Shown: positions 17,138 to 24,635 of the stretch, in pieces
How the letters are laid out: each line of letters opens with the position of its first letter
Numbering within the stretch: position 1 is the first letter of the stretch
Source of the DNA: a virus
IMG/VR virus record: IMGVR_UViG_3300023181_000044
Span: 1 to 43,349 of that record
Length of the DNA: 43,349 bases
Reading direction: 5' to 3' (one strand)
Position numbers and translations under genes: made by a program
The notes under the pieces: generated by a model
Told to the model about the DNA's origin: nothing
Databases searched by the model: none
Seen by the model: the letters and a program-made list of their open reading frames with translations, nothing else

Positions 17138-18388
17138 TCAAATATTTTTAATTACGCCTAAATCGAATAATTTTTGTACAACATAGGCAATTTCGTCAAT
17201 ATGGTGATTATCCTGGTCTACAGGTTCTTCCTGGATCACTCCGAACTTATCTTTAGCATAACAGAAGTTCTCTTGTTCATACTCAATATTTTTACTGCAA
17301 TCGGTGTAAAATATATTCATTCCTTGCAGTGTTCCGATCCGGTCTAACAGCTTGCTTTTTCCACCAACAGCAACAGCGTACTCCCACCCAGCTTTTCTTA
17401 ACGCTTTAATTTTGTTTGGGCGGTTATTGTCGCAAACAACAACTGCATTTTTGCTCACGCCTAATCTGTTGAATTTCCAAGGCACTAAACCATCTTCATC
17501 AATTCCATTAATTTGATGCAATTCAGCAGGGGATAAATTGCGCCTAATTTCATTCTCGCTTGCGTAATTCAGTTCGTGAACGTAAAGATTACCATCGTGG
17601 TATTTTATTTCTCCTACCGCCCAAGGGTCAACCATTCCCCAATCCGAACCATAGTATTTGGTTTTGTCTATTTTTAAATATTCATCGTAAGGTATAGCCT
17701 TCCAATTGTAAATTCGTCCTTCTACCTGTCCCACTTCCCCCAGACCGTAAACCCGCCACATATTCGCCCAATATTGGTTTATTACAACTCCGCTGTCGTC
17801 GTAAATATCTGGATTAAAATCTCTATATCCTTTTTCTCGATACCTCAAGATTTCGCCTTTCTCTTCAGTACTTAAGAACTCATTATCTATAAATGTTAGT
17901 TTTATAAAATCGCAATCATCCCTGGTCATTACTTCGGTGTGAAACCAAAACTTTTTATTAGGATTGAAATCTATAATTACCCTCTTGGCTCTTGAAGTAA
18001 GCTCACGATAAGTGTCGAATTTCGATTTGTTGCCTTCGTTCACAAACATAATATCCGAACGCAATCCCTTTCCAATATCAACCTTATCGAGCCCTAGGAA
18101 TTTAATAAAACTGCCGTTAGGAAATCGGTAAAGCGTGCCGTCAGTAAAATATTCTTTCTTGAATAAGTTAAATGACTGCATTACCTTAACAAAGTCTTTA
18201 ATTACGGTAATCCGCATTTTAGACAATTCGTCAGAAGCTATGTAAATTTCTTTGTTTGGATTTCCTGAAGCGTGATTAATCAGAATTATTAAAATGGAAA
18301 TTGTCTTTCCTGCTCCCTGACCGCCTTGTATACCCCAAATCCGCTTTCTTAACGCCGATATCTTACGTAGTGCTGTCGTTGTCTGCAT
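17138..18388 (-). CDS. terL: Terminase large subunit
   Basis: 416 residues. ATPase: Walker A GGQGAGKT at 22-29, a non-canonical motif II (IMFVNEGN, 113-120), and DFNPNK at 140-145. RNase H-like nuclease: GSDWGMVDP with Asp249, VVCDNNRP with Asp320, and DNHHIDEI with Asp398 as likely metal ligands. It pumps DNA into proheads and cuts concatemers. The start overlaps TerS by 26 nt. It belongs to the group of large terminases common in Bacteroidetes siphophages. Confident on function. Confidence 0.93.
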   Translation of the reverse strand: MQTTTALRKISALRKRIWGIQGGQGAGKTISILIILINHASGNPNKEIYIASDELSKMRITVIKDFVKVMQSFNLFKKEYFTDGTLYRFPNGSFIKFLGLDKVDIGKGLRSDIMFVNEGNKSKFDTYRELTSRAKRVIIDFNPNKKFWFHTEVMTRDDCDFIKLTFIDNEFLSTEEKGEILRYREKGYRDFNPDIYDDSGVVINQYWANMWRVYGLGEVGQVEGRIYNWKAIPYDEYLKIDKTKYYGSDWGMVDPWAVGEIKYHDGNLYVHELNYASENEIRRNLSPAELHQINGIDEDGLVPWKFNRLGVSKNAVVVCDNNRPNKIKALRKAGWEYAVAVGGKSKLLDRIGTLQGMNIFYTDCSKNIEYEQENFCYAKDKFGVIQEEPVDQDNHHIDEIAYVVQKLFDLGVIKNI

Positions 18389-18746
18389 CTGATAACGGAT
18401 CGTTGTTTAGAACAGGTACATTTTGGTTTATGTTTTCGTTTACGGTTTTAGATCCGTTCAACCTGTGCGCTTCTTCATCGGTGCAAATAAGTTTCATTAA
18501 GGCGATTTGCAAGGCTGGCGCTTCGGCATCTTTCCACTTCTTTCGCATTTGAGATTTGGCAAAAACACGGTTTTTATCCAACATTCCTTTTAGTTCGTTA
18601 AGTTCGTTAGAATCAACCTGGAAAAAATCGTAGAATGTAGGCTTTGTTAGTGGCAATAACGAAACAATATCTTCGATGAAATATAAGTTTTCATCTTCGA
18701 TTAATTGCTTTGCGTCTGAGAATATTTTTTCTTTATCGTAGGCCAT
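18363..18746 (-). CDS. terS: Terminase small subunit
   Basis: 127 residues from MAYDKEKIFSDAKQLIEDEN (ATG 18744-18746). An in-frame TTG upstream is rejected because it would put the promoter box TATATTTG (18751-18758) inside the gene. Residues 20-45 (FIEDIVSLLPLTKPTFYDFF) form a helix-turn-helix typical of small terminases; the middle is a charged helix and the C-terminus is Asn/Asp-rich. It recognises phage DNA and delivers it to TerL, whose gene overlaps its end. It lacks an RBS spacer if the promoter call is right. Confidence 0.8.
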   Translation of the reverse strand: MAYDKEKIFSDAKQLIEDENLYFIEDIVSLLPLTKPTFYDFFQVDSNELNELKGMLDKNRVFAKSQMRKKWKDAEAPALQIALMKLICTDEEAHRLNGSKTVNENINQNVPVLNNDPLSDADNDSTT

Positions 18747-18750
18747 ACAG

Positions 18751-18758
18751 CAAATATA
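18751..18758 (-). promoter_or_regulatory. -7 box TATATTTG, terminase genes
   Basis: TATATTTG on the minus strand lies 4 nt before the TerS ATG, the same spacing as at 2399-2406. An AATTTGG element lies about 15 nt upstream as a possible -33 box. Confidence 0.5.
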
Positions 18759-18761
18759 CAA

Positions 18762-18923
18762 TTATTTTCTTTCCAAATTCACTACCCTTAAAAATTCATC
18801 ACTTCCGATTACTCTTAAAATCCAATGCGTTTGATCTCGTCCGGAAATGTAGACTTGTTTGCCTTGGTAGGTGAAAGGCGTTTCGTTGGATGGTATTTGG
18901 TTGGTAGGTCTGTTGATGTTCAT
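18762..18923 (-). CDS. Small hypothetical protein
   Basis: 53 residues, MNINRPTNQIPSNETPFTYQ at the start, then a short beta segment (KQVYISGRDQTHWILRVIGS) and a basic end. ATG overlaps the preceding TGA (ATGA), so it is coupled to the zinc-ribbon gene before it. Last gene of the primase operon. No recognised family. Confidence 0.6.
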   Translation of the reverse strand: MNINRPTNQIPSNETPFTYQGKQVYISGRDQTHWILRVIGSDEFLRVVNLERK

Positions 18924-19219
18924 TTGTAATCAGGTTCTCCGCACTCAATGCAGCTGTCGTTATTTTTGCAATTCAACCTATCGCAATGTTTGCATTTTAC
19001 TAATCCGTTATTTTCATCAACAAGGTGTCTATTTGATGTGAATTGTATCACGCCTTTTTGCTCCAACCATTGGACGTGTTTTGCGAGTAGTTCATCAATG
19101 CAATAAGCTGGGGAATCATTGAGTATTGGGTAAATAATATAATCATTCTGTTTGAGTTCAGGCAATTCTTTATCCAAATACTCCCGTGCGTTTTTTAGGT
19201 CTTTTTCTTGGTTTTTCAT
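18920..19219 (-). CDS. Small zinc-ribbon protein
   Basis: 99 residues from MKNQEKDLKNAREYLDKELP (ATG 19217-19219); longer frames would overlap the nuclease gene upstream. The C-terminus carries CKHCDRLNC then CIECGEPDYK, a likely four-cysteine zinc site. The first 70 residues are helical. It sits 13 nt after the VRR-NUC gene in the replication operon. It could be a DNA-binding accessory factor; function unknown. Confidence 0.6.
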   Translation of the reverse strand: MKNQEKDLKNAREYLDKELPELKQNDYIIYPILNDSPAYCIDELLAKHVQWLEQKGVIQFTSNRHLVDENNGLVKCKHCDRLNCKNNDSCIECGEPDYK

Positions 19220-19232
19220 TGTGTTATGATTT

Positions 19233-19547
19233 TTAAATATATCCGTTAATAATAAATTTGAAATGCTCCAAGGATCTGCAAATATGATATTCGTATCCAA
19301 GATTTTCTATTTTATTCTGGAATGTTACTTGATCTGTTTTTTGAAGTCCGTTTATAGTTTTGTTTTCGATAAATAAAACCGCCGACTTTAAAACAACGAT
19401 CAAGTCCGAAGCGCCTTTGCAAATCACAAAAGTTTTATCTTTGTAGGTTGCTTCATTTGGGACCGGGACAATAACCCCTAATCCTTTTCTTTCTAATTCG
19501 TTTCTGAACCATTGAATTTCTTCTATTTGTAAAGTATGCTCTGTCAT
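19233..19547 (-). CDS. VRR-NUC domain nuclease
   Basis: 104 residues, the size of a stand-alone phage VRR-NUC domain. The PD-(D/E)XK-type active site is visible: GASDLIVV with Asp48, FIENKT with Glu61 and Lys63, and a later QVTFQNKIENLGY with Gln73. Such nucleases act on branched or replicating DNA and often lie next to SF2 helicases or primases in phages. Here it follows the primase by 1 nt. Likely role: processing of replication or recombination intermediates. Confidence 0.8.
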   Translation of the reverse strand: MTEHTLQIEEIQWFRNELERKGLGVIVPVPNEATYKDKTFVICKGASDLIVVLKSAVLFIENKTINGLQKTDQVTFQNKIENLGYEYHICRSLEHFKFIINGYI

Positions 19548-19548
19548 A

Positions 19549-21900
19549 TTAAAACGGAATATCGTTATCTTCTTCTTTTGTCGGACCGTAGCTAATCCAA
19601 CGTGTTGAATGAGTTCTTCCGGACTGTGTATCTAATTTATAGTATTGACCAAAATTTTCAAGCCATTGAGTAAATTTTCTTTGACTAAGAAATTTCTTAT
19701 AGTCTTGGTATTCATTTGTAAATTTTATAAAGTACTCGGTTTTATCAAGTCTTATATTCATCGGTATATTTTCCGTGTCTGCGGACCATTCATAAAATTC
19801 GTAAGAAGTTTCCTTAATAAATTTCCTGACTTCCAAATTATTAAAATCGTGTTTTACCAATCCATTTTCTAAATAATACTGAACACAATTAATCATATAA
19901 TTATCAAAACGTAACCATTCATCTTCGGTCCAATCAGAAAAAAGCATGTGACCAAATTCGTCTAAAGGCGTATGTTTGAAATTAAAATATGCAGACATTT
20001 CAACCTCAAATTTTCTGCGCTCATGAGAACCGCCTAACCCTCCTAAAGTGTAATTTGTAGTGATTAATATTTTTGGAGACTTTTCCACGGGAATTGAAAT
20101 TGCATCTTGTCCTTTGTATTCTAAGGTAATACCCTCGGTTATTAGGGAAAATAAAGATTCGAATGAAAAGTTCTTTTTAACATCATCAAAAACCAAAATC
20201 TGTGTATCTGTGCTAACAGTTTGATACGGGAAAGACTTTGTAAATTCGAATGTTTTTCCATCAATAGAAGCTACCTTTTTCATGTTTTTTAAAGCATTCC
20301 AAAACAAACCCTTGCCAGATCCTCCGTTTGGATTTTCAGAAACAGTTTCGTCATTAAAAATAATTGCTTTATTGTTTGCAGAGGTTTTAAAAGAATGTAG
20401 CAAATACCCTATTACTGATTTAAATGAATTATATTTTTCTACCGACTTACCAGATATAAGCCAAATAAATTTTCTAAATTCTGCTAAGTGATGGTCAGAC
20501 TTTTTAAAATCACGGTTTATTATTTGACGTTTCCAAATATAACCGTCAACATCAATATAATCTATTTCTTCAACTTTGTCTTTTGTTATTTTAACAACGC
20601 AATTTTTGAAGTATAAATAACACTCGTTTATCGTATCTTCTTTTATTTTTACGTCAGTAGTCGATAGCATTGAAAGAAAGTCATTTTTAAAATATCCGGT
20701 ATTTGAAGCCATAAAATCGTATGGTCCATAACCAATATTTTCACGGTCCAAAATATCGTTTAAAACAAAATCTTTTATCCTTTTGTCATTGGTTTCTTCC
20801 AGAAGATTTTGCTCCTTTTTTATAAAAGTAAATGTGCTTGAATTTTCTGAAGGGTAGTATTTAAAGAAATTTTTTTGCTCCAACCAGAACTTAAATTTGT
20901 GAGTGCTTAGAACAATAGATCCTTTGTCGTTATAAAACCAAAATTCATCAACGTCCAGACTTTCTTTTAATTTTGAAATATCAACATCTTTGTGATGCTT
21001 TTCAATATCTTTTTTTGATTTTCCGGACCTGATCATTTTTTCTATTTTTTCTTTTGTAACGTGGTCCTCAAAATGCTTCGTGCCTGGTTGCGTAGATTTA
21101 GAATATGAACTTTTTATAATCGATTCAATTTCTTTTTCCTTGCCGCCGGAGTTGAACTTTAAGCACTCGTGAAGAGCATCGCTTTTAGATATACCAAAAT
21201 CATAAAATGCGCTTGCTAAAATATAAAGATTTGTGTTTTTTTTACCGATAGTCATTCCGTATTTCTTTTCCCACCAAACCAATAATTTTTCGATTATTTG
21301 ATTATCCGAGGTCATTCTAACAATAGGCTCATAAGTTCCTATATCCTCAATGTTAGGCTCTTCCATTTGTATCCAAACTGAGCTTTCGTGGTTTATGTAA
21401 ATATCCGGATCATAAGATTCAAAACAAAAACGAGAAACATCGCTTCCGGATTGGTCCCAATTTGGACTGTTATAATATTTTTCTAAAGACTCAAAATACG
21501 CTTTGTGATTCTTTGGATCATTAGGTATTTTAACTAAAACCTTTACGCCTTTTTCGCTTGGCGATATCCAAGTTGAAAAAACAAACTCATCTGACAATAT
21601 TGAATTTTTAAATGAATATGCTTCTTCAGAACTTTCAAATTTATCAAAGTCTAAAATTATTAAACCGGAATGCTCTATTAAACCAGAAGCGGAACGGGAC
21701 CGAAACTTTCCATTAAAACAAGTTCCCGGAAGTCTTGATTTATTTTTAGCATAATCAGCATCAGACATTTTTCGAAGCTGATCGACAATATCTTTTGATT
21801 TACCGGACCTAATGCGCTCCAAGCAATACAACACATTTTTTTGAAACGGATTGTTTGGTTCTGTTACTTTTTTGAATATACTTACGATTGGGTTTATCAT
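19549..21900 (-). CDS. Primase-helicase, BT4734-type N-terminus and SF3/D5-like helicase
   Basis: 783 residues from MINPIVSIFKKVTEPNNPFQ (21898-21900). A 20-codon in-frame extension exists but lies in the attenuator hairpin. Residues 1-180 match BT4734/VirE-N-like primase-polymerase domains, with the metal pair LDFDKF at 83-88. The helicase part has Walker A GGSGKG at 526-531, Walker B ILVFDDV at 568-574 and sensor ILITTN at 611-616. The C-terminus ends DNDIPF, like SSB tails. It probably primes and unwinds at the phage origin. Transcription is likely controlled by the leader at 21901-22003. Confidence 0.88.
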   Translation of the reverse strand: MINPIVSIFKKVTEPNNPFQKNVLYCLERIRSGKSKDIVDQLRKMSDADYAKNKSRLPGTCFNGKFRSRSASGLIEHSGLIILDFDKFESSEEAYSFKNSILSDEFVFSTWISPSEKGVKVLVKIPNDPKNHKAYFESLEKYYNSPNWDQSGSDVSRFCFESYDPDIYINHESSVWIQMEEPNIEDIGTYEPIVRMTSDNQIIEKLLVWWEKKYGMTIGKKNTNLYILASAFYDFGISKSDALHECLKFNSGGKEKEIESIIKSSYSKSTQPGTKHFEDHVTKEKIEKMIRSGKSKKDIEKHHKDVDISKLKESLDVDEFWFYNDKGSIVLSTHKFKFWLEQKNFFKYYPSENSSTFTFIKKEQNLLEETNDKRIKDFVLNDILDRENIGYGPYDFMASNTGYFKNDFLSMLSTTDVKIKEDTINECYLYFKNCVVKITKDKVEEIDYIDVDGYIWKRQIINRDFKKSDHHLAEFRKFIWLISGKSVEKYNSFKSVIGYLLHSFKTSANNKAIIFNDETVSENPNGGSGKGLFWNALKNMKKVASIDGKTFEFTKSFPYQTVSTDTQILVFDDVKKNFSFESLFSLITEGITLEYKGQDAISIPVEKSPKILITTNYTLGGLGGSHERRKFEVEMSAYFNFKHTPLDEFGHMLFSDWTEDEWLRFDNYMINCVQYYLENGLVKHDFNNLEVRKFIKETSYEFYEWSADTENIPMNIRLDKTEYFIKFTNEYQDYKKFLSQRKFTQWLENFGQYYKLDTQSGRTHSTRWISYGPTKEEDNDIPF

Positions 21901-22003
21901 AAATTGAAGTGTGTGTAAAAATACAAAACCCGCATAATCCATGAGCCTCTGACCTCTCATTTCATATACGGGTAGTATAATATTTTATTATTTCAGTCAG
22001 AGG
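21901..22003 (-). promoter_or_regulatory. Attenuator leader RNA of primase gene
   Basis: Six nt after the -7 box the transcript carries CCTCTGAC (plus 21996-22003). Downstream, a terminator hairpin (ACCCG...CGGGT, inner AUGAG/CUCAU) has the loop AGGUCAGAGG, whose GUCAGAGG (plus 21946-21953) is the exact 8-nt complement of the 5' element, followed by a U-rich tract and then the ATG. The two pairings give a pseudoknot or an antiterminator. The helicase leader has the same layout. Confidence 0.65.
21916..21973 (-). terminator. Terminator hairpin in primase leader
   Basis: The stem 21928-21932/21969-21973 (ACCCG/CGGGT) continues through UAUA/UAUG and, after an internal loop, AUGAG/CUCAU. It is followed on the minus strand by TTTTGTATTTTT. 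It lies upstream of the chosen primase start, so it would be an attenuator. Confidence 0.6.
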
Positions 22004-22008
22004 TATTG

Positions 22009-22016
22009 CAAATATA
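22009..22016 (-). promoter_or_regulatory. -7 box TATATTTG, primase operon
   Basis: TATATTTG on the minus strand, with a GTTG element about 18 nt upstream as a possible -33 box. It is 6 nt before the leader element CTCTGAC, the same spacing as in the helicase promoter. Confidence 0.6.
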
Positions 22017-22240
22017 GTCAAATCTTTTAAAATACAACGTGTTTTATATAAAAAAAGATATGACGCAGATAAAATACCAATGTTTATAGTACTTTACGAT
22101 TAAAATTACTCTAAAAGTGACGTATCTTTATCTTTTTTCATTTTTTATTTTCAAAAAAATCAATTTTACCAAAAACACGTTTTTTATATAGTAAGGGTTG
22201 AGTACTTTTTTACACACTAAAACACGCAAAATATTCTTAC
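22017..22240. other. AT-rich intergenic region with short repeats, possible origin
   Basis: No gene fits here. There are three copies of AAAACACG (22172-22179, 22219-22226, and inverted at 22038-22045) and a 13-nt direct repeat, CGT(G/T)TTTTATATA, at 22038-22050 and 22178-22190. The region lies between the helicase and primase genes and is very AT-rich, which suits a replication origin or operator cluster. No direct proof. Confidence 0.35.
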
Positions 22241-22274
22241 AAAAAAAGCCTAATAAATTAATTATTAGGCTTTT
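22241..22274 (-). terminator. Terminator after helicase gene
   Basis: A perfect 13-bp stem AAAAGCCTAATAA/TTATTAGGCTTTT with a 5-nt loop, followed on the minus strand by a seven-T run. It ends the single-gene helicase unit. Confidence 0.85.
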
Positions 22275-22293
22275 AAATAAATTTACAACTGTG

Positions 22294-23931
22294 TCACTTA
22301 TAGCACTTGGCTAATTTTTCTTTTGTTTTTTCTATAAGATAATTGTAAGTCCTGTGGGTTCCAAATTCAAATTGTGCGCTATGCCGATAATGTTTTTTGA
22401 AATATTCATGTATTTTGTGGTCTAAAGTTTTCATTCTGATCCTCATTTCGTATTTTTCTTTTGGGACCGAATTTAATTTCCAAAGATCAATATATTTATC
22501 TATGAGTATTTTGTAGTAATCATTTTTATTATTTGTGGTCCTTTTTACATATTCTGCTATTTTTCTACCGTCTGGAATAGGTATTTTAGAAACTAGCATT
22601 GTTTTCTTTTGCACCTGTTCTAATTCCTTTTCAATCGGACCTCCTGCGCTTTCTTCTTTTATAACGACATTTACATGACCACAGTCGGGACATTCATCTT
22701 TTGCACTTCCAATCCAATTATAACCGCATTTATCGCATTGTATTAATAATTCCTTTTTCTTTTTAGCAGGATGCAGACCAATGTTAAATATTTTAAGCCA
22801 ATCTATATCATCGGACCACTTACCTAAACGAGCTACATTGCCCCCAAGGTCAATCAAAATAAAATGATCCTTAAACATTCCTTCACGAACAGTCCTTGCG
22901 CCACGACCTACAATTTGATGCCATAAAGAAAGTGATTTTGTAGGCCTGTTGACTATTATACACTCTACTTCCCGAACATCGAACCCGGTCGTAAAAGTTC
23001 CCGTAGAAACTAATATTGCCCCTGCTGTATTTCTAAACCATTGTACGATTTCCTTTCTTTCAGAGGTATCGTTATTTACTGAATCATAAGAGCGAATAGG
23101 ATATTCTGAAAATGTATCAACCAATGAAATGTTTTGCTTTGTTGAAGCTGTGAAAATCATTGTTTTTTTACCAATTGCCTTTTCTTTATACTCTTCTAAA
23201 ACATTTAAATCATGCTTTACTGACTCTTCAGCAATCTCATTCTCGTCAAAATCATCGTTACCGGATGCTTCAAGTTTAGAATAATAATCGTAGCAATAAA
23301 CTACTTCATCAACCAAAGAACCCTCTTCAATCAATTGCTTTATCGGCGGTCCGATGTTTATAGAATCATAAGTTTCAGACATAAGGACCGGAGCTGACCA
23401 CTTTTCAACATGTTCGTTATAGCAGCATATTTCTCTGGCATCGTATCGTTTTTGGCAATATGAACATTCGTAGTAACTTATTCTCTTGTTTATTATAGGC
23501 GTTGCCGTAAACCCTACGCGCTTTGCTTTTCTAAATAATGCAAAGGATTTTACATGAACCTGTTCATGAGCTTCATCGATTATCAATAAATCAATATCGA
23601 TCTCTATTTTTCGGGACCAAATAGTCTGTGTCATTCCTACGAAAACATTTCCGGACCAATCTGGTTTTGATTTTTGCGTTATTTTTTCGCTTAATATTCC
23701 AAACTCTGCTAAAGTATCAGAAGTTTGGTTAACAAGTTCGTCACGATGGACCGAAACCAAAACTTTGCCCCCAGGGTTTCGGACTAGGTATTGCGTTATA
23801 AATTCTGACATTATAACCGTTTTACCAGATCCGGTTGCAGATTGATTTAAAACAGAATCGTAAAGTTCTATTTTTTCAAATGTTTCATTTACCATTTTAT
23901 TCTGGTAATGATATAATTCGTATTTCTTCAT
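22294..23931 (-). CDS. SF2 DEAD/DEAH-box helicase with zinc sites
   Basis: 545 residues. Motif I SATGSGKT at 31-38, motif II DEAH at 119-122, motif III TATP at 142-145, and motif VI QIVGRGAR at 339-346 define a RecG/UvsW/type III restriction-like SF2 helicase. Two cysteine clusters are visible: CSYCQKRY...CC near 156-170, inserted after motif III, and CDKCGYNW...CPDCG near 400-425. It probably acts in replication fork remodelling or recombination. It is transcribed alone, between its own attenuator leader and terminator. Confidence 0.9.
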   Translation of the reverse strand: MKKYELYHYQNKMVNETFEKIELYDSVLNQSATGSGKTVIMSEFITQYLVRNPGGKVLVSVHRDELVNQTSDTLAEFGILSEKITQKSKPDWSGNVFVGMTQTIWSRKIEIDIDLLIIDEAHEQVHVKSFALFRKAKRVGFTATPIINKRISYYECSYCQKRYDAREICCYNEHVEKWSAPVLMSETYDSINIGPPIKQLIEEGSLVDEVVYCYDYYSKLEASGNDDFDENEIAEESVKHDLNVLEEYKEKAIGKKTMIFTASTKQNISLVDTFSEYPIRSYDSVNNDTSERKEIVQWFRNTAGAILVSTGTFTTGFDVREVECIIVNRPTKSLSLWHQIVGRGARTVREGMFKDHFILIDLGGNVARLGKWSDDIDWLKIFNIGLHPAKKKKELLIQCDKCGYNWIGSAKDECPDCGHVNVVIKEESAGGPIEKELEQVQKKTMLVSKIPIPDGRKIAEYVKRTTNNKNDYYKILIDKYIDLWKLNSVPKEKYEMRIRMKTLDHKIHEYFKKHYRHSAQFEFGTHRTYNYLIEKTKEKLAKCYK

Positions 23932-24006
23932 AAATAAAAAAACTAATAAATTAAAAGTTCTGACGCTTATAATTTATTAGCCTATTGCTATTATTCACCG
24001 TCAGAG
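23932..24006 (-). promoter_or_regulatory. Attenuator leader RNA of helicase gene
   Basis: Six nt after the -7 box comes CTCTGACG (CGTCAGAG on plus, 23999-24006). Downstream a perfect 11-bp hairpin CTAATAAATTA/TAATTTATTAG (23970-23980 and 23943-23953) has the 7-nt complement CGTCAGA (plus 23959-23965) in its 16-nt loop, then TTTTTTTA, then the ATG. The design is the same as in the primase leader although the hairpin stems differ completely in sequence. Confidence 0.65.
23934..23980 (-). terminator. Terminator hairpin in helicase leader
   Basis: An 11-bp AT stem (23943-23953/23970-23980) followed by a seven-T run, ending only 5 nt before the helicase ATG. It would stop transcription before the gene unless opened or out-competed. 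Confidence 0.6.
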
Positions 24007-24012
24007 GAAATA

Positions 24013-24020
24013 TAAAGATA
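24013..24020 (-). promoter_or_regulatory. -7-like box TATCTTTA, helicase gene
   Basis: TATCTTTA fits TAnnTTTG except for the last base. It follows the T-run of the terminator at 24022-24059 and lies 6 nt before CTCTGAC, aligned with the primase promoter. Confidence 0.5.
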
Positions 24021-24021
24021 C

Positions 24022-24059
24022 AAAAAAAGCCGGAGAAATTTCTACAAAACTCCGGCTTT
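24022..24059 (-). terminator. Terminator of early recombination operon
   Basis: A perfect 10-bp stem AAAGCCGGAG/CTCCGGCTTT (24026-24035 and 24050-24059) and a seven-T run on the minus strand. It ends the operon that runs from 28301 to 24106. Confidence 0.85.
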
Positions 24060-24105
24060 CACCAAACCAAAATCAATTATGAAGTTGGAAAGGTAGGGAA
24101 AAATA

Positions 24106-24270
24106 TTAATAATTCATTGCGCTTTCGTAAATTTCAAACCCGCCCGATCTTGTAGGCTTCATGTAGTTATTTATAGTCTGTGTTACGTAGCTGACCGGAA
24201 GCCCTACACGCTTGGATATTTTAAGCATTTCAAAGCCGTGGTAGAATAAGTAAATTATTTCGGCTTGCAT
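24106..24270 (-). CDS. Small helix-turn-helix protein
   Basis: 54 residues. Residues 4-37 (LFYHGFEMLKISKRVGLPVS and YVTQTINNYM) read as a helix-turn-helix like those in sigma region 4 or resolvases, with a recognition helix around 30-38. ATG overlaps the stop of the DUF3127 gene (TAATG). Last gene of the early operon. It could be a small transcription regulator; its target is unknown. Confidence 0.65.
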   Translation of the reverse strand: MQAEIIYLFYHGFEMLKISKRVGLPVSYVTQTINNYMKPTRSGGFEIYESAMNY

Positions 24271-24635
24271 TAGAAGGGCATATCATCGTGTTCTTCTTCA
24301 GTATATGTCTGTCCGGTTGTCGATGTGTATCCGGAAGCCGCTGGTTCCGGAGCCTGAGCCGATCCGGTTTTCTGAACTCTCCAACCTTTAATCGAATTGA
24401 AGTATTTGGTTTCTCCCTGAGGATTTACCCATTCCCGACCGCCTAAATTAATGCTAACCGTTACTAAATCACCCGGTTGCAATTTATCAATTAAATCAAC
24501 TTTGTCTTGAACAAATTCAATCATAATTGATTGCGGGTATTGTTCTTCAGTTGTAATAACCAACTCACGTTTTACGAAACTTGCCGATACTTGTTGCTGC
24601 GGCCCAACTACTTTTACTCTGCCTGTGATTTCCAT
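24270..24635 (-). CDS. DUF3127 protein, SSB-like
   Basis: 121 residues. The strand pattern of an OB fold (MEITGRVKVVGPQQQVSASF, KRELVITTEEQYPQSIMIEF, LQPGDLVTVSINLGGREWVN) and the YFNSIKGWRVQ strand match the DUF3127 family found in Bacteroidetes and their phages. The C-terminus is a flexible region ending EEEHDDMPF, like the acidic tip of SSB proteins that recruits replication partners. Likely binds single-stranded DNA next to the annealing protein encoded upstream. Overlaps neighbours by one base on each side. Confidence 0.8.
   Translation of the reverse strand: MEITGRVKVVGPQQQVSASFVKRELVITTEEQYPQSIMIEFVQDKVDLIDKLQPGDLVTVSINLGGREWVNPQGETKYFNSIKGWRVQKTGSAQAPEPAASGYTSTTGQTYTEEEHDDMPF

Noticed and set aside
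21898-21960. Longer primase start (MRGQRLMDYAGF) at 21960.
   Set aside because: These 20 codons lie in the attenuator hairpin and its U-tract, and the next ATG gives the expected N-terminus. The longer start is kept only as a possible regulatory translation.
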